NCBI GenBank assembly: GCA_019454045.1
Contig: SKCR01051199.1
Location: 248,001-312,000 of the forward strand
Origin: Zanthoxylum bungeanum
Taxonomy: Eukaryota > Streptophyta > Magnoliopsida > Sapindales > Rutaceae
Length of the DNA stretch: 64,000 nt
Reading direction: 5' to 3'
The notes below the pieces were generated by a model that did no database searches, had not been told where the DNA came from, and worked only from the letters and a program-made list of their open reading frames with translations. Below are positions 35,310 through 47,873 of the stretch, piece by piece (position 1 is the first letter of the stretch; each line of letters begins with the position of its first letter). The translations under genes were made by a program, and so were the position numbers.

Positions 35310-36845
35310 TCATGAAAGAATGTCTTTCATGAATTTGACATAGATGGGCATTTCTTCTAAGGCTTCTGCAAATTGGATGTTGATGTGCAGTTTTTTTAAA
35401 ACTTCCAGGAATCGAGCAAACTGCTTGTCGAACTTGTTTTTCTGAAGTCGCTGTGGAAAAGGTGGAGGTGGAGTGATTTGATTTTTTTCCTTTGCTTCAT
35501 TTTCCTTTGTCTGTGGGATTGCATATTTTGGAATTTCTTCAATAGTTGCCTTGATTCCAACATCTTTGTTGATTTCAGTGCCGCTTTTCAAGGTAATGGC
35601 TTGACATTGTTCATTCCCCCAGTTCCTTGGATTTGGTTCTATGTTGCTAGGAAAAATCTCTGGCGGTCTGTAACTCTGAGCATTGGCCAGTTGTCCAATT
35701 TGATTCTCCAGTGCTTTGATGGAAGCAGATTGGCTTTGAAAGATAGCATCATATGCTGCTTGTTGCTTTTTGAACATCTCTGCAATCCATTCTTTCATTT
35801 CTGATTCTTTTTCAAACTCATGGCCTTTGATATGTTACTAGAATCCAGGTGGTGGATAGTTCTTTTGCCCTGAATTGTTGCTCCATGATAAATTAGGATT
35901 ATTCCTCCACCCTGGGTTGTAGGTGTTGGAATATGGATTGTTCCCCTGTCTATTGAAATTGTTGACAAAATTCACCGTCTCTTCAAGTTGGTTTGGTTTT
36001 GGTGCTCCTCCATATGGTGAACTTGTGGATCCAGTGCTGAGAGTCTCCATGAATTTGCATATTTGATCCAGTTTGGCGTTGATTGCTGTATTAGCTCCAA
36101 CTTCATAAATTCCAGCAATTCTTTGAATCATGCTCATTTCTGTTGGCCATAAGGAATTATTGTTGGCCATTTCTTCGATTAGGTCTCAGGCTTGATCTTC
36201 TCATTTTACCATCAAAGCTCCTCCAGCAGCAGCATCAATTGTGGTTCTCATAAATCCCAAAAGTTCATTATAGAAAGTTTGAACTTGAAGCCATTTTAGA
36301 ATCTCATGGTGATGACATTTCCAGAGCAAATCTTTGTACCTTTCCCAAGCTTCGTAGAGAGTTTCTGAATCTTATTGAACAAAGGACGTGATATCATTCC
36401 TCAGCTTTCCAGTTCTGGCTGGTGGAAAGTACTTTGCAAGAAATTTAGTGGCTAAAGTGTTCCAATATGCAATGGAACCTGCTGGTAATGAATGTCGACA
36501 AGCTTTAGCTTTGTCTTTCAAAGAATATGGAAAAGCACGATGTCTCATTACTTCTTCAGCTCCTCGGTTGTAATTGAAAGTGCCGTAAACTTCCAGGAAG
36601 TTGCTGATGTGGGCATTAGGATCTTCAGTTGCATTCCCCCCAAACTGAACTGACTGCTGAATCATTTGAATGCATGTTTTGATGTCACATGCATTTGCTG
36701 GTAAGGGAGGAAGTACAATACAGGAAATGAGGTCATCAACCACTGGAATGGTTCTGTCTCGATTAGGAATTGGTGGTGCAACCTCTAAAGGTTCAAGTTC
36801 CATGTTGATGATTGCTTCTTGGCCTTCTCGCATTTCCATTCTCAA
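35310..36845 (-). pseudogene. Athila-type gag, broken into pieces
   Basis: Three sense pieces. 36845-36372 has the retrotransposon gag domain (FPYSLKDKAKACRHSLPAGS and FLAKYFPPARTGKLRNDI). 36170-35838 has an Asn/Pro-rich part (NPYSNTYNPGWRNNPNLSW). 35798-35310 has a coiled-coil-like stretch (SQSASIKALENQIGQLANAQ). Stops and shifts lie between the pieces. No zinc knuckle seen, as usual for Athila gag. Confidence 0.88.
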
Positions 36846-37000
36846 TTGTCTGATAGTTCTTTCAATCTCTGGGGCAAGCGGTCAGATTTCAAAACTTCTA
36901 GTTCGTCTCATGTAGTATTTGAGAACCTGAGACCCAAGAAAACAGAAATAATAAGTAAAAAAAATTAGATATCAAAACTAATAGTGAAAGATAACTAAGT

Positions 37001-37018
37001 CCCCGACAACGGCGCCAA
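37001..37018 (-). other. primer binding site of element A, tRNA-Asp
   Basis: Sense-strand TGGCGCCGTTGTCGGGGA lies just inside the 5' LTR with a short AGTTTT spacer. It is complementary to the 3' end of aspartate tRNA, as used by Athila-lineage elements. Confidence 0.88.
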
Positions 37019-37023
37019 AAACT

Positions 37024-39080
37024 TGACCGGTGTTGTCACACGCGTATAACGCAAGCGTATGTATCGTTCAAGTAGTATAAAAAGTATCCATCCCACGAGG
37101 ACTTATTACCTAAGCTATTAATTTTATGAGGCCAAATGATTACAAGTATCTAACAGATTGATTGTTTGATTGGGTGGTGACTTTAAAATTAAAACAAGTA
37201 AATAAAATTGCGCGAAAGTAGGTTGAGGAAAATTCAAATTTATAAAACTATCCAGAGTTATGAATCCTTCCAATATCTTTTTTAAAAGATGAAGTAGTTA
37301 TTTTATGTTTGTGTAATATATTGGTTTACTAACCCGGAACACGAAGGTTATATAAAAGCCTATGTCGATGGTCAGATGCAAATACCCAGTATAACCCAAT
37401 TGAACCATATGTCTATGTCAATCAAATTACCTAGATTCATTAAGATTAAGTTCCAATTGTGGTTACCCCCGCCTGACAGGTATATGTCTATCTTGTAAGT
37501 AAATCTATTACAGGGTTATTTATCCTCAAGGAAGATCGTGGGCTATTAAGTCTAAGGCTGAAACCAAAAATTACTTTGTCAAGTTTTATTTTAGATTTAC
37601 CAGATCAATCTTATTAGTGGCCAGTTAACAAGAAGCATTAAGTTTAAGACTTAATAAGTAAACATTTATATTACCTAAACTATAAAATAACCCCTTATAA
37701 ACCGGTGATATTGGATTTCATTACAACCCCAGATAATTGTCTTAGCTACGACTCATATCTAAGGCTAGTAAAAACTTAAAAAAACATAAAATAAAATTCT
37801 GAAAATAAAATACTGGAAAGTAAATAAATAAAATTACAATGAAAGAAAATGTTAGGGTTAGTGGTTCCACTTTTATTACAATTATTATAGATATCTCCCT
37901 TAATATAATATATTAAGTTGTGTGATATTACCAACCAGCCATATAAGCGGTGACCTGATTAAGTCAAATTAAGTCCAACCGGTCATAAATGCGGTATCAC
38001 TATTTGTCCATAAATCAGCCATATTGGCGGTAATTACCAACTGACCAACCAGACGATATCCATGCTTAGTCAGGTTAAAAAGTAGTTTATAATAATTACC
38101 AACAGACCAATATAACAGTATCCTTGTTAATTCAAATTTTAAATAGTTAATATATTATAATTAAGGGAGATTAATCTAAATAGCAATAATAAAAGCTTTA
38201 CCTTTCACCCTATCAGAGGGAAGTTACCTCCTCATTGCTGAATCGTAAGAACTGAAAAAGTAAAGAAAGTAATTAAAATTAATTACAAAACTGGAATTAA
38301 AATAAACTAGATACAAATTTCTTATTTACATTAGAGAATTCTGAGAGAAAGGTACATCTGAAACTAAAATTTCGAGCTGAATTTATAGGGGTCAATAAGC
38401 CTCACGCGTCGCGACACATGGATTACTCTTGCGTCACGACGCTGCCACGTGTCATGCTCTGATTGGCTGCTTCAGATTCTTATCTGCTGACATGGAATTT
38501 TGGATGATTAACTCAATAATTGTGTTGATGTGGCGATGTGGATTGTCGGCACCATAAGATTGCGACACGTGGCACGCTGTGATTGGCTGATGATGACATG
38601 GCTGACACGTGGCACATTGACTTGGCATGTTGCTGATGTGGACACCTACGTGGCTGACACGTGGAGACACGTGGCGATGGCGATTGTCGGCATCATAGGA
38701 TGATGACATGTGGCACGGTGCATTTTAGCAGATCGGCTGTGATGTTGACACGTGGCAAGGTGCACGTTAGCAAGTTCCGGCACACGTTAGCAAGTTCCGG
38801 TGCACGTTAGCAAGTTAAAACTTCTCAGATTTTGACACGTGTCCCCGGCGCATTTTAGCAGCTTCTGGCACACATTAGGCGTCGCGACGCGCAAAATAAC
38901 GAATTTGCCTTTTGTTGTTTTTTTTTACTATTTTGACCCTAAATCATCTCCAGAATGTCCTAAAACTTTATTTATCTATAAAATAACACAAAACACATCA
39001 AAATATTCACAAAACTCAAGAAACTATACAAAATATTAGGTCAAATGAGTGGGAAATAGTGATACATTTATCACTCATCA
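37024..39080 (-). repeat. 5' LTR of element A
   Basis: 2057 bp, collinear with 26665-28750. It carries seven CACGTG hexamers, starting at 38446, 38566, 38606, 38658, 38668, 38749 and 38836, and a sense TATAAA at about 38388-38382. One ACACGTGG unit is duplicated here relative to the other LTR (38658 and 38668). Confidence 0.93.
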
Positions 39081-39210
39081 TCCGTCTGGTTTCAACCGTT
39101 TCCACGATTCCAACCAGAATCGTACAGTTCTGGTTGGAACCGTTTGCCCTAACGGTTAAGTCTCGATCTTCTAATATTTTCAAATTCATTTTCATTTAGT
39201 CGAGATTGAA

Positions 39211-39925
39211 AATGAAGGTCCAAGAGTAATATGCAATAATTGTGTTGTATCTTTCAAATTTACTACCGGTTATGGCAATATGAACAAATACTTTGATAGA
39301 AATCATGCCGCTTAAATTGCACGTGATACAACACAAACTCAAATGAGCATATATGCTTCATCTAGTATAGGTACAAGTTCTTAAGATTTATTTAAATATT
39401 CTAATGTTAAAAATAGAGAATAATTTGTTAAATTTACTTGTATGACATATCTTTATTTAAGTTTTGGTAAAAAAAAAAAATTGCTTTTGATATTTGTGTT
39501 CGAAATGATTTAAATCATGATGCCTGTAAAATGTCAAGAAATATAATAAAACGATAAATTTTTAAATTATACACAGATGATAAAATGATTTTAAATGATA
39601 TATTTAAAGATATTAAATGTCGTCTTTATATTTATTCTGATATTTGAAGTGATCATTAACAAACACACTTATATATGAGTGTGACTTGTCATTGTATTGA
39701 TGTATCATGAAACATGAAAAAATGACGTATTGCATTTAGAGTTTTTGATGAGCAACATACTGCACAAAATATTTATAAAATGATTATATTAATTTTTTAT
39801 GAATATGATTTATTAGGTAAAATTTTAACAATTGATTTTGACAATCCATCTGTAATTACTGCATTAATTAGAGATTTAAAAGAAATATGTCAACCAAATT
39901 TGGGGGTTGATTTTTTCATGTTCGT
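39211..39925 (+). pseudogene. hAT transposase, N-terminal part, broken
   Basis: Starts near an ATG at 39211. A decayed BED-type zinc-finger region has FKFTTGYGN. It is followed by REEFVKFTCM...YLYLSFGK, then a better preserved stretch (IAFRVFDEQHTAQNI, ILTIDFDN, LKEICQPNLGVDFF). The coding sequence stops at CATGTTCGT where element B enters. It resumes without loss at 48691 after a 5-bp duplicated target (TTCGT / TTTGT). Confidence 0.82.
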
Positions 39926-40390
39926 TGATGAACACTAAAAAAAAAATTTCTTTTCAAAAAAATTTAAAACAAATTAATCATTTTACACTTATAGTTTCAT
40001 TAATCCCCTTAATTTAACATATTTATAAAATAATAATTAAATTTATGTTTTGTATATTTTTATTGTGATTTTTATCTTTTATGTAGGTGAAATAAAACTT
40101 TGAATGCATATCTAGAAAAATAGACTTGACGTTTGGATTTTGGAGGCCATAAATTTAATAGGGCGTTCTAACAGTGTACAACTTTGGAAATTACAACATT
40201 GTGCAATATTCGTATTTTGGCCATAAATGTTTACTCTGATATCTGATTGAAGTGATTCTAGTTTCAGATGAAAGAAGGCTAAAAGATCTACAACTTTACT
40301 GTTGATAAGATTTTCTAATTTTGAAGTTTTCAAGACAGAAATTGATGAAGAAGACAAAGTGTGTTATATGTAAATGTCATTATCAAGTCA

Positions 40391-40395
40391 AAATA

Positions 40396-40440
<45 letters not shown>
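40391..40440 (+). repeat. (TAA)n microsatellite in the LTR of element B
   Basis: About 16 units. The matching array in the other LTR (47803-47872) has about 23, so it has changed length since insertion. Confidence 0.9.
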
Positions 40441-40441
<1 letters not shown>

Positions 40442-40507
40442 GTCGGTGGTTTGTCACAACTCCACCAAACATAGCCAATTACAATTGAATTGTAATTACA
40501 TTTTCAA

Positions 40508-40531
40508 GAGGTGCGAGCACCTTTATAAATA
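40508..40531 (+). promoter_or_regulatory. LTR promoter of element B: hairpin and TATA box
   Basis: TATAAATA at 40524-40531, directly preceded by AGGTGCGAGCACCT, an inverted repeat. The 3' LTR has TATAAATA at 47970-47977 preceded by AGAGGTGGAACACCTCT, also self-complementary but different in sequence. Confidence 0.65.
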
Positions 40532-41253
40532 GATTTGCTCGGCACTTCAGTTTCTTCAGTCTAGATTCCATAGTTTTCTCTGAAAATTTATGGATTTCTA
40601 GCTCTTATATATTTTATTTTTTAAAAGATTTCTTGTAATTTATTTTTCATTCAGTAATAAAATTATGTGTGCTTTTATTTAAAATCATGAGTAGCTAATT
40701 TCTTTTGATGGGGTAAATGGTGAAGCTTTTAATATGAAAATTTAGATTAATCTCACTTACATCATAATATATAAATTGAAATCTAATGATTAATATTTAA
40801 TTTAATTCTGGATTAATTATTGACAAACTTTGTTACCACCTATATGGCTAATTTTATTTATTTGGCATAATTGAGTACCTAACTGGACTTGTTATAGACA
40901 AAAGTTATCAACGCCTTTTACGGCTGGTTTATATGTTTTGGCATAATTAATTCATGAAATAAATTAATTGGATAATAATGACAATTTATATATTATAACA
41001 AGTGAGATTTCTAAATTTAATATTAAAACTGGATCCTCTAACCCCCAGTATTTTATTTTATTGTTGCAATCCAATTTAAAATTTTCCAATCACTTCAAAA
41101 AAAAATCAAGTCTTTTAATTTTCACTCAAATTGTTATTTTATCCTATTAAATATATTCTTCTGAATCAATCTCTGTCTTACCGGGTTATTTTATTACCTT
41201 GATACTCTTATACTTGGGAGTAAAAGAACCACTTTGTGAGTGTGTCAAGTTTT

Positions 41254-41269
41254 TGGCGCCGTTGTCGGG
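41254..41269 (+). other. primer binding site of element B, tRNA-Asp
   Basis: TGGCGCCGTTGTCGGG, six bases after the LTR end, with the same AGTTTT spacer as in element A. Confidence 0.88.
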
Positions 41270-41889
41270 TAGTAAATTTAATAGATAGAATAATCCTTGT
41301 ATATTTTATTTTATTTTCTTTCTTTTTATTTTTAAGTTTTGTATTTCTTTTGTATTTTTTTTTTATTGCATTTTCTGCATCTCATTTTCCTTCTTCTTTG
41401 CATTTGTGTAGATCCAAGATGTCCTTATTAATCTTAAATGAATCATGAACCCGGACATCCCATATACAGACAAACCCTGTGTTTAATTCTTCAAGGTTAC
41501 AGGAGACAAAAAATCAATTAAAATAGAGCTTGTATTTTTCTAAAGAACTTCTTGAACTATCCTCATCCAGAGATTCTTTCATAATTTTTTCCGAGAACTT
41601 AATTCGAGAGATTGAGACAGTTGAATGAGAAATTCAATTGAGATATGAATTTACAAGAATCATATGACATTTTTAGATCTAATCACTACATTTGTATTTT
41701 CTTTCTTTCTTTTTCTTTGTCAATTATTTTTTTCTTTTATTTATTATTATTTTTCTTTCTTTCCACATGTTTATATTTTTTGTAAGTATTGTTTTTATGC
41801 ATTTTTAAATTTTAGCATATAGTTTTCATTTAGGTTGCATGAAACACTGGTCTCGATCATTTAGCGGTAGATTAAATAGAGAGTCTCTG

Positions 41890-44070
41890 TCACCTTTTTC
41901 GTCTGTCAAAATGGCTGAGAACCAAAATGAAAATCCACTTGCCCGAGTTGAAAACCTAGTTGATCGGAAGAAAACGAGTTTCAGCATGACGATCTTAATA
42001 ATCCTAGAACACTCAAAAAATTCATGAATCCCGCTAGGACATGATTAACATCTTGCATTGTTTTTCCCCCATATGCAGCACGTTTCAATTTTAAGTCAGG
42101 TATCATCCAAATTTTACCCACATTCCACGGTCTAGAATCAGAGAATCCTTATCAGCACTTAAGAAAATTTGAAGAGGTATGTAACACTTGCACGGACCAA
42201 AATTACAGCATGAATACAATTCGATTAAAGTTTTTTCCTTTTTCTTTAAAGGATACAGCTAAAATTTGACTACAGAACCTCAGGTAAGGGTCCATCAAAA
42301 CATGAGATGAAAATAGCAGTTTCTAAAAAAATTATTTCCCCCTTACATGACATATTCCTTTAAGAGAAGAATCACAACCTTCACACAAGAGTCGGGGGAA
42401 ACACTGTAACAACATTGGGAAAGGTTTAAAGATATGTTGAATGTTTGTCCACATCACGGGTTTGAAACATTTAGGCTGGTTTCCTACTTTTATGAGGGTT
42501 TAACACCCCAAGGTAGACAAGTAGTCGAAATGATGTGTAATGGTGAATTTAGGGATAAAAATCTCGAAGATGCACTAGATTACCTAGAACACATAGTAGA
42601 GAATGCACAACAATAGGACACAGTTGGCACTTATGAGTTGTCTGTAAAACCATAGTCATCAGGTAGATGTATGTTTAACGTTAGGGAAGACCATGACCTT
42701 TATGCTAAATATGTATCTCTATCTAAAAAATTCGAGGCATTAGAAATGAAGAAAAATGATCATATCAAGTCAATTCAATAAGTTACCTATCAAATTTGTA
42801 ATTCAAATGAACATGTCACACAAGTTTGGCCACCCTTACCAACCCTGCAAGAATGTCTTCATGACCAAGTCAGTTCCATAAACACCTTCAAAAGACCAAA
42901 TCCAAACCCATACTCCCAAACCTACAATTCTGGTTAGAGAAACCATTCAAACTTCCATTGAAAGAATGATAACCAAGCACAACCGTTGCAACAACCTCCC
43001 CAAGTACATTAAAATTTCCAAAATCCCTAGAGTTACACACAATATGTCCCACCACCTAGAAAAACCCTTGAGGATACCTTGCATGCATTCATTGAGAAAT
43101 AAGAAGCCATCAACAATCAAAATGTGCAAATATTAATTGATCTGAAATATAATTTTTCCATAATCACATTTGCATTGACCATTAATGAGAAAATAAAGTT
43201 TCATGCACAAACACAACCAAATCCCAAAAGTCATCAAAACCCTCATTAGGGTAGTTCTGGAAGTCAACATATAGACCATGTCAAATCTGTTATTATTATT
43301 CACAGTGGTAAGGTAATCCATAGACCTATTCTTGAACCTCGCGAAACTGAAAATAAATCAGATTCAGAGGGTAAGGAAGGGGTTGATGAACCATTACTCG
43401 TTGTTGATGATAACAATTTCTCTCATGCACCTCCATTTTCACAGGCATTAAAAATAAAGAAATTGAACCATTCCCCAGAGATATATGAAATATTCAAACA
43501 GACAAAAGTCAATATTCATTCGTTAGATGTCATCCAACAGATACCATATTATGCCAAATTTCTGAAAGACTTTTGCACCGTTAAAAGAAAACATCATGTA
43601 AGAAATAAAGTTTTTCTAGCTGAATAGGTAAGTTCTATTCTCTCAACCAATAATGCACTAAAATACAAGGACCCTGGTTGTCCAACTATTTCATGTATTA
43701 TTGGAAATAAAAAAATTGAACATGTTTTGTTTGATTTTGGAGCCAGTTTTAATTTGTTTCCATTTTCGATTTATCAACAACTTAATATTGGCGAGTTAAA
43801 AAAAACTTTAACTACTCTTTTACTTATCGATAGATCAGTCAAGGTACCAAAATGAATTGTGGAAGACGTGTAAATACAAGTCTATAAATTCATATATCAT
43901 GTGGATTTTATTATTCTGGAATCACAACCTGTAGCTGACAGTTATAAGCCAATTCCTCTAATACTTGGTCGTCCAATTTTAGCAACAATTAATGCTTTAA
44001 TTAATTGGAGGAATGAAATCATGAATTTATCTTTTGGAAATATGATATTGAAGCTTAATATTTTTTAACA
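41890..44070 (+). pseudogene. Athila/Cyclops-type gag and protease of element B, broken
   Basis: Gag starts near MAENQNENPLARVENL (41911). The best-preserved piece is 42434-42616, with NVCPHHGFETFRLVSYFYEG and CNGEFRDKNLEDALDYL, a hallmark of Athila/Cyclops gag. A Pro/Asn-rich part follows near 42890-43080. Protease has FDFGASFNLFPFSIYQQL near 43734 and LGRPILATINALI near 43965. Many stops. The reading continues as an acidic linker to about 44450, where ORF-X begins without any RT. Confidence 0.88.
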
Positions 44071-44473
44071 TGTGCAAATAATTATACGATGGGGACAGTG
44101 AAGACGAGAGCATGGAACTAATTGAACCAATTGTGGATGAATATATTCAGGGGAGTTTATTTGATCTTACGAAAATTTATATTGCTAATTTTCTTGAATC
44201 AAGTACACAATTAGATTAAGATATTCCTAATAATTTTTTACTTGATTCTACACAGGTACTGGAAGATGATGGAGAGAAACAAAATCTTGAGAAGCTAAGA
44301 ACATTGGAAGAAGAAAAATAAGAGGAAGCACCCAATTTGGAATTAAAGACTTTGCTAAAAGAATTGAAGTATGCATCTCTTGGAGATGAACGAAATCACC
44401 CTGTTGAAATTTCTTCATCTTTCATAAGTGATCAAGAAGGAAAAATACCTACAGACTGGGGCCATCAAGGTAT

Positions 44474-45019
44474 GGAAAAAACTCTTGCAAAACTCTAGAT
44501 ATATTTTCCTTCTCTCCCCCAAAATACTCAGATGAAAATTTACAAAGCACGCACCGAAAGAATGAGGCCTCTTATGATCCATGGTATTCCTAGTGATATT
44601 CGTTGGGTAATTGAAGTAAGGGTTTGCTTGGCAAGTGAGTCATCCGACTCTTTCATTTCTTACATGCCTGGTTTTGGGAAAAACACTTATGCTAAAAACG
44701 AAGAGCTAAACAATTAGATGTTTGTTATAAATGTGTACGCTGGACGTGTAACACTCGTTGTCATTCCTTAGGAATGGTGTCTAAAAATCGTGAAGATAAA
44801 GTTCAATTCATTGGAGGTGGCTTGGGTAAGGAGTTTTTAGATTATATATCATTGATTATTGAGACACATCCTAGTAGACATGTTCATCGAGTAATTCGCA
44901 ATTTGCATACACAATTTCAAAAAGAAAGACAACAATATAGTCTCAGGAATTTGACTTTAAAAGACCATGTTTACCAATTTATAAGAAAATTGGATGGAAA
45001 ACCTATCTTTGACCCATAG
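44474..45019 (+). pseudogene. ORF-X of element B, broken copy
   Basis: Matches ORF-X of element A from its first codons (MEKTLAKL against MEKFLANL) to its last (FIRKLDGK). Here it is damaged: a stop at codon 9, and a frame change after TYAKNEELNN near 44716. The reading resumes with CYKCVRWTCNTRC, so CX2CX4CX3C is kept, and goes on to LHTQFQKERQQYSLRNLTLKDH. Roughly half or more of the residues agree with copy A by eye. The frame begins right after the truncated pol start. Confidence 0.78.
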
Positions 45020-45344
45020 AGGGCGTTCAAGCCGTTACTGGACGTGAAACCAGTGGAATATGTGAGTCACAATCACAACTACCAGTACATATTTTTCAAT
45101 TTATTGCTTTGATTTCCTTTACTTTAAAATACTATTTTGATTTACTTTAATTTACTGTTTTGATTTCATTTACTTTTGCCGATAGTATCTAAACTTTTTG
45201 ACTTTCATGATCTATTTTACTGTTCATCTGACAATTGTCATTTTACAAGTACTAGTGTATTTATTACTCACACTTTTTCGGGATCCATAAATTCAGCTCA
45301 TCATTTCTCTCTTCAACACATCTAGATAAGAAAGAGAGCAAAAA

Positions 45345-45987
45345 ATAGAGAAAACTTCAAGACAACGAGGTACTAATATTTGTGTCTTTTTTGGAATTAG
45401 CTCTGGAACTAAATCAAAATTTTTTGAGGCTGGGTAAAGTTATGGCAGAAAGAAACATGCATTTAGTATATGGTGGTGGTAATCTTGGATTGATGGGGTA
45501 TGTTTCAAAGGTCGTGCAAGAAGGTGACAGTCAAGTTTTGGGGATCATTCCAAAACCTTTGACAGAGGAAAACCTTATCGGAAAATCAAATGGAGAAGAA
45601 TGGATTGTCTCAGGTATGTCTGAAAGACTTACTGAAATGATCAATCATGCTGACGCTTTTATTGTTTTACCAGGTGGGCTAGACACGTTGGAAGAAATAT
45701 TCACAGTTGCTTCATGAGCGAACTTGAACATTCACCCAAAACTCATTGGACTACTTAATGTTGATGGATTTTTCGATTTTCTTTTTGTATTTCTTAAGGA
45801 TGCCAAAAGAAATGGGTTTATTTCAAAATCGGTAAAAGATATTTTCTTAACTGTAAGAAAAACTGATGATTTAATTGACCAACTTTTAGCTTATGAATAA
45901 AAAATCAACCTCATTTTTTCCAAGTTGAACTAGTCTGGTAACGATCGTGGCAAGAAGCGTAGAATGAACTTGAATCTTAATATGTAA
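45345..45987 (+). pseudogene. LOG-like cytokinin nucleotide phosphoribohydrolase carried by element B
   Basis: Second retrotransposon-borne LOG relative. The start codon has decayed to ATA at 45345. NICVFFGIS follows, with a short loss and frameshift near 45430. The best piece (45382-45717) has AERNMHLVYGGGNLGLMG, QVLGIIPKPL, GMSERLTEMINHADAF and LPGGLDTLEEIFT. The catalytic PGGxGTxxE motif has one Gly changed to Asp. A stop follows VAS, and the rest (NIHPKLIGLLNVDGFFDFL) goes to about 45987 with two more stops. No introns. Same position and direction, after ORF-X, as in element A, and both end in a short basic tail (GKKR...NLNL). Confidence 0.88.
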
Positions 45988-47346
45988 TTTTTTTCTTTTC
46001 TTTTAAATATTCGTAGATTTAATTGTCAATTCCACACTAACTAGATGATGTCTTCTAAACTCTACTTCTTTTTCAGACATTGAGGAAAATTTCTCTAATT
46101 GATTGGGGGGAGGGGATAGTTGACTATATAATTTTTGTTTTTATGTTTCTTTAATGTGTTTTTCGTTAAAAAAAATATTTTTTTATGTTTTTAAAAAAAG
46201 TTTTCTTTTATGTTTTTTCTTTGTTGTTATGTTGTGTGTAAAAAAAAGTATTTTGTGTTAATTTTATTTTGTGTTTTTCAAAAAAAAATTACACACAAAC
46301 TAACAACACATTTTTGACTAACCAATTGGAATTATTGTTTAGAGGTGGCTGTGTAACGAGTTTTCGCTCCTCAGACGCATCTCAAAATAATTCGTAACAA
46401 ATTATTTTTGTTCATTTCTTTATAAATCATTTAAATTTGTGAATTCTCAATATATTGATTAAATTTGATCTTCATATGCTCATCTGATATATATTATCAA
46501 CATACACGGTGACATATGATCGCGGGTTGAAATTAAAAAATTTGTAATATTCAGTTCTCTAATTCATTGGAGTCAACAACTAAAATTAGTGAAATTTTTT
46601 AAAAAAAAAACTCATCATGCTTTTACTTAGTAACCGGACATCTTGCCTCAGCAAGCAGTGATTGTTCGCGTAAAATGGTAGAGTTTGGTTTAGTTTAATA
46701 AAAAAAATAATAAAGCTTTTACTTAGTAATCGAACATCTTGTCTCAATAAACAGTGATTGTTCGCATAAAATGATAGAGCTTGTGTTTGTAAAAAAAAAT
46801 ATGTGAATAAGTTCGATTATGTAGCCTCTCTAACTCGAGCAATTAAGTTCGTAGAGGTATTTTAACACTTAGTGCCCTAAGGCCAACTGATATGGGAGTC
46901 ACTGACTCAAAGCTCATTACATGCGTTAAAGAGAAAGCCTAAGGAAATCAAACACTTTTTCTTTTTAATATATGATATCCGAGCAATTAAGTCTATAGGG
47001 GTGTCTTAACACCTAGTACCTTAAAGCCAACTGTTTTGGAAGTCACTGGCCCAAACTCGTAACAAAGATTGAATATGTATTATTATTATATATATATATA
47101 TATATATATAAATTATTTTTTGTATTTATAAATAAACTTTCATTGCCAAAAGTGTGAACTCTAATGTAATTTTAGGACAAAAATATCACTCTCATTTCAA
47201 CAAAGACCTGTGAATATTATGGGTACAATGAATTGATTATACCTTATTTTAGAAAGAAAGAAAATAATTATTAATTTAGATAAGAATTTATATTTTTAAA
47301 GTTTTTTCTGCTAAAATTACTATGGACTAGTAGCTGGTTTGAGGTG
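45988..47346 (+). other. 3' untranslated region of element B
   Basis: Non-coding. It has a decayed stem-loop (46075-46094), the duplicated block (46846-46925, 46988-47063) shared with element A, an (AT)n run (47089-47110) and the PPT at its right edge. Two further similar stretches near 46600-46680 and 46700-46790 (ACTTAGTAACCGGACATCTTG) form another local duplication. Confidence 0.7.
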
Positions 47347-47803
47347 TGATGAACACTGAAAAATACGCAGTTATTAAAAGAAAAATCAATCATTTTACAC
47401 TTATAGTTTCATTAATCACATTAATTTAGCATATTTGTACAATAATTATTAAATTTATTTTTTATATATTTTATTGTGATTTTTATTTTTTATGTAGGTG
47501 AAATAATATTTTGGATGTATATCTAGAAAAATGGATTTGACATTTAGATTTTGGAGGCCAGAAATTTAATAGGGCGTTCTAATAGTATACAACTTCGGAA
47601 ATTCTAACCTGGTACAATGTTCGTATTTTGACTATAACTTTTTACTCTGATATCAGATTGAAATGATTCCAGTTCCAGATGAAAGAAGACTAAAAAATCT
47701 ACAACTTTACTATTGACAAGATAATTCTAAAGTTTTCAAGACCGAAATTGACGAAGAAGCTAAAATATGTTATATGTAAAAGTCATTGTCAAATCAAAAT
47801 TAA

Positions 47804-47873
<70 letters not shown>

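Larger units (their letters stand above)
26665..39080 (-). mobile_element. Athila-type Ty3/gypsy retrotransposon A, with ORF-X and LOG
   Basis: LTRs of 2086 and 2057 bp run TGACCGG...ATCA on the plus strand. The PBS beside the right LTR matches aspartate tRNA and the PPT beside the left LTR puts the element on the minus strand. Flanks ACCGT (26660-26664) and TCCGT (39081-39085) fit a 5-bp target duplication with one change inside the hAT end. Gene order in sense: gag, protease, RT, RNase H, integrase, ORF-X, LOG-like gene, 3' untranslated part. LTRs differ by about 6 percent in the stretch compared; gag and pol are broken. Confidence 0.93.
39926..41247 (+). repeat. 5' LTR of element B
   Basis: Starts TGATGAACACTAAAAAA, ends GAGTGTGTCA. 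It includes a (TAA)n run at about 40391-40440 and a TATA box at 40524. It is preceded by the target site TTCGT. Confidence 0.92.
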
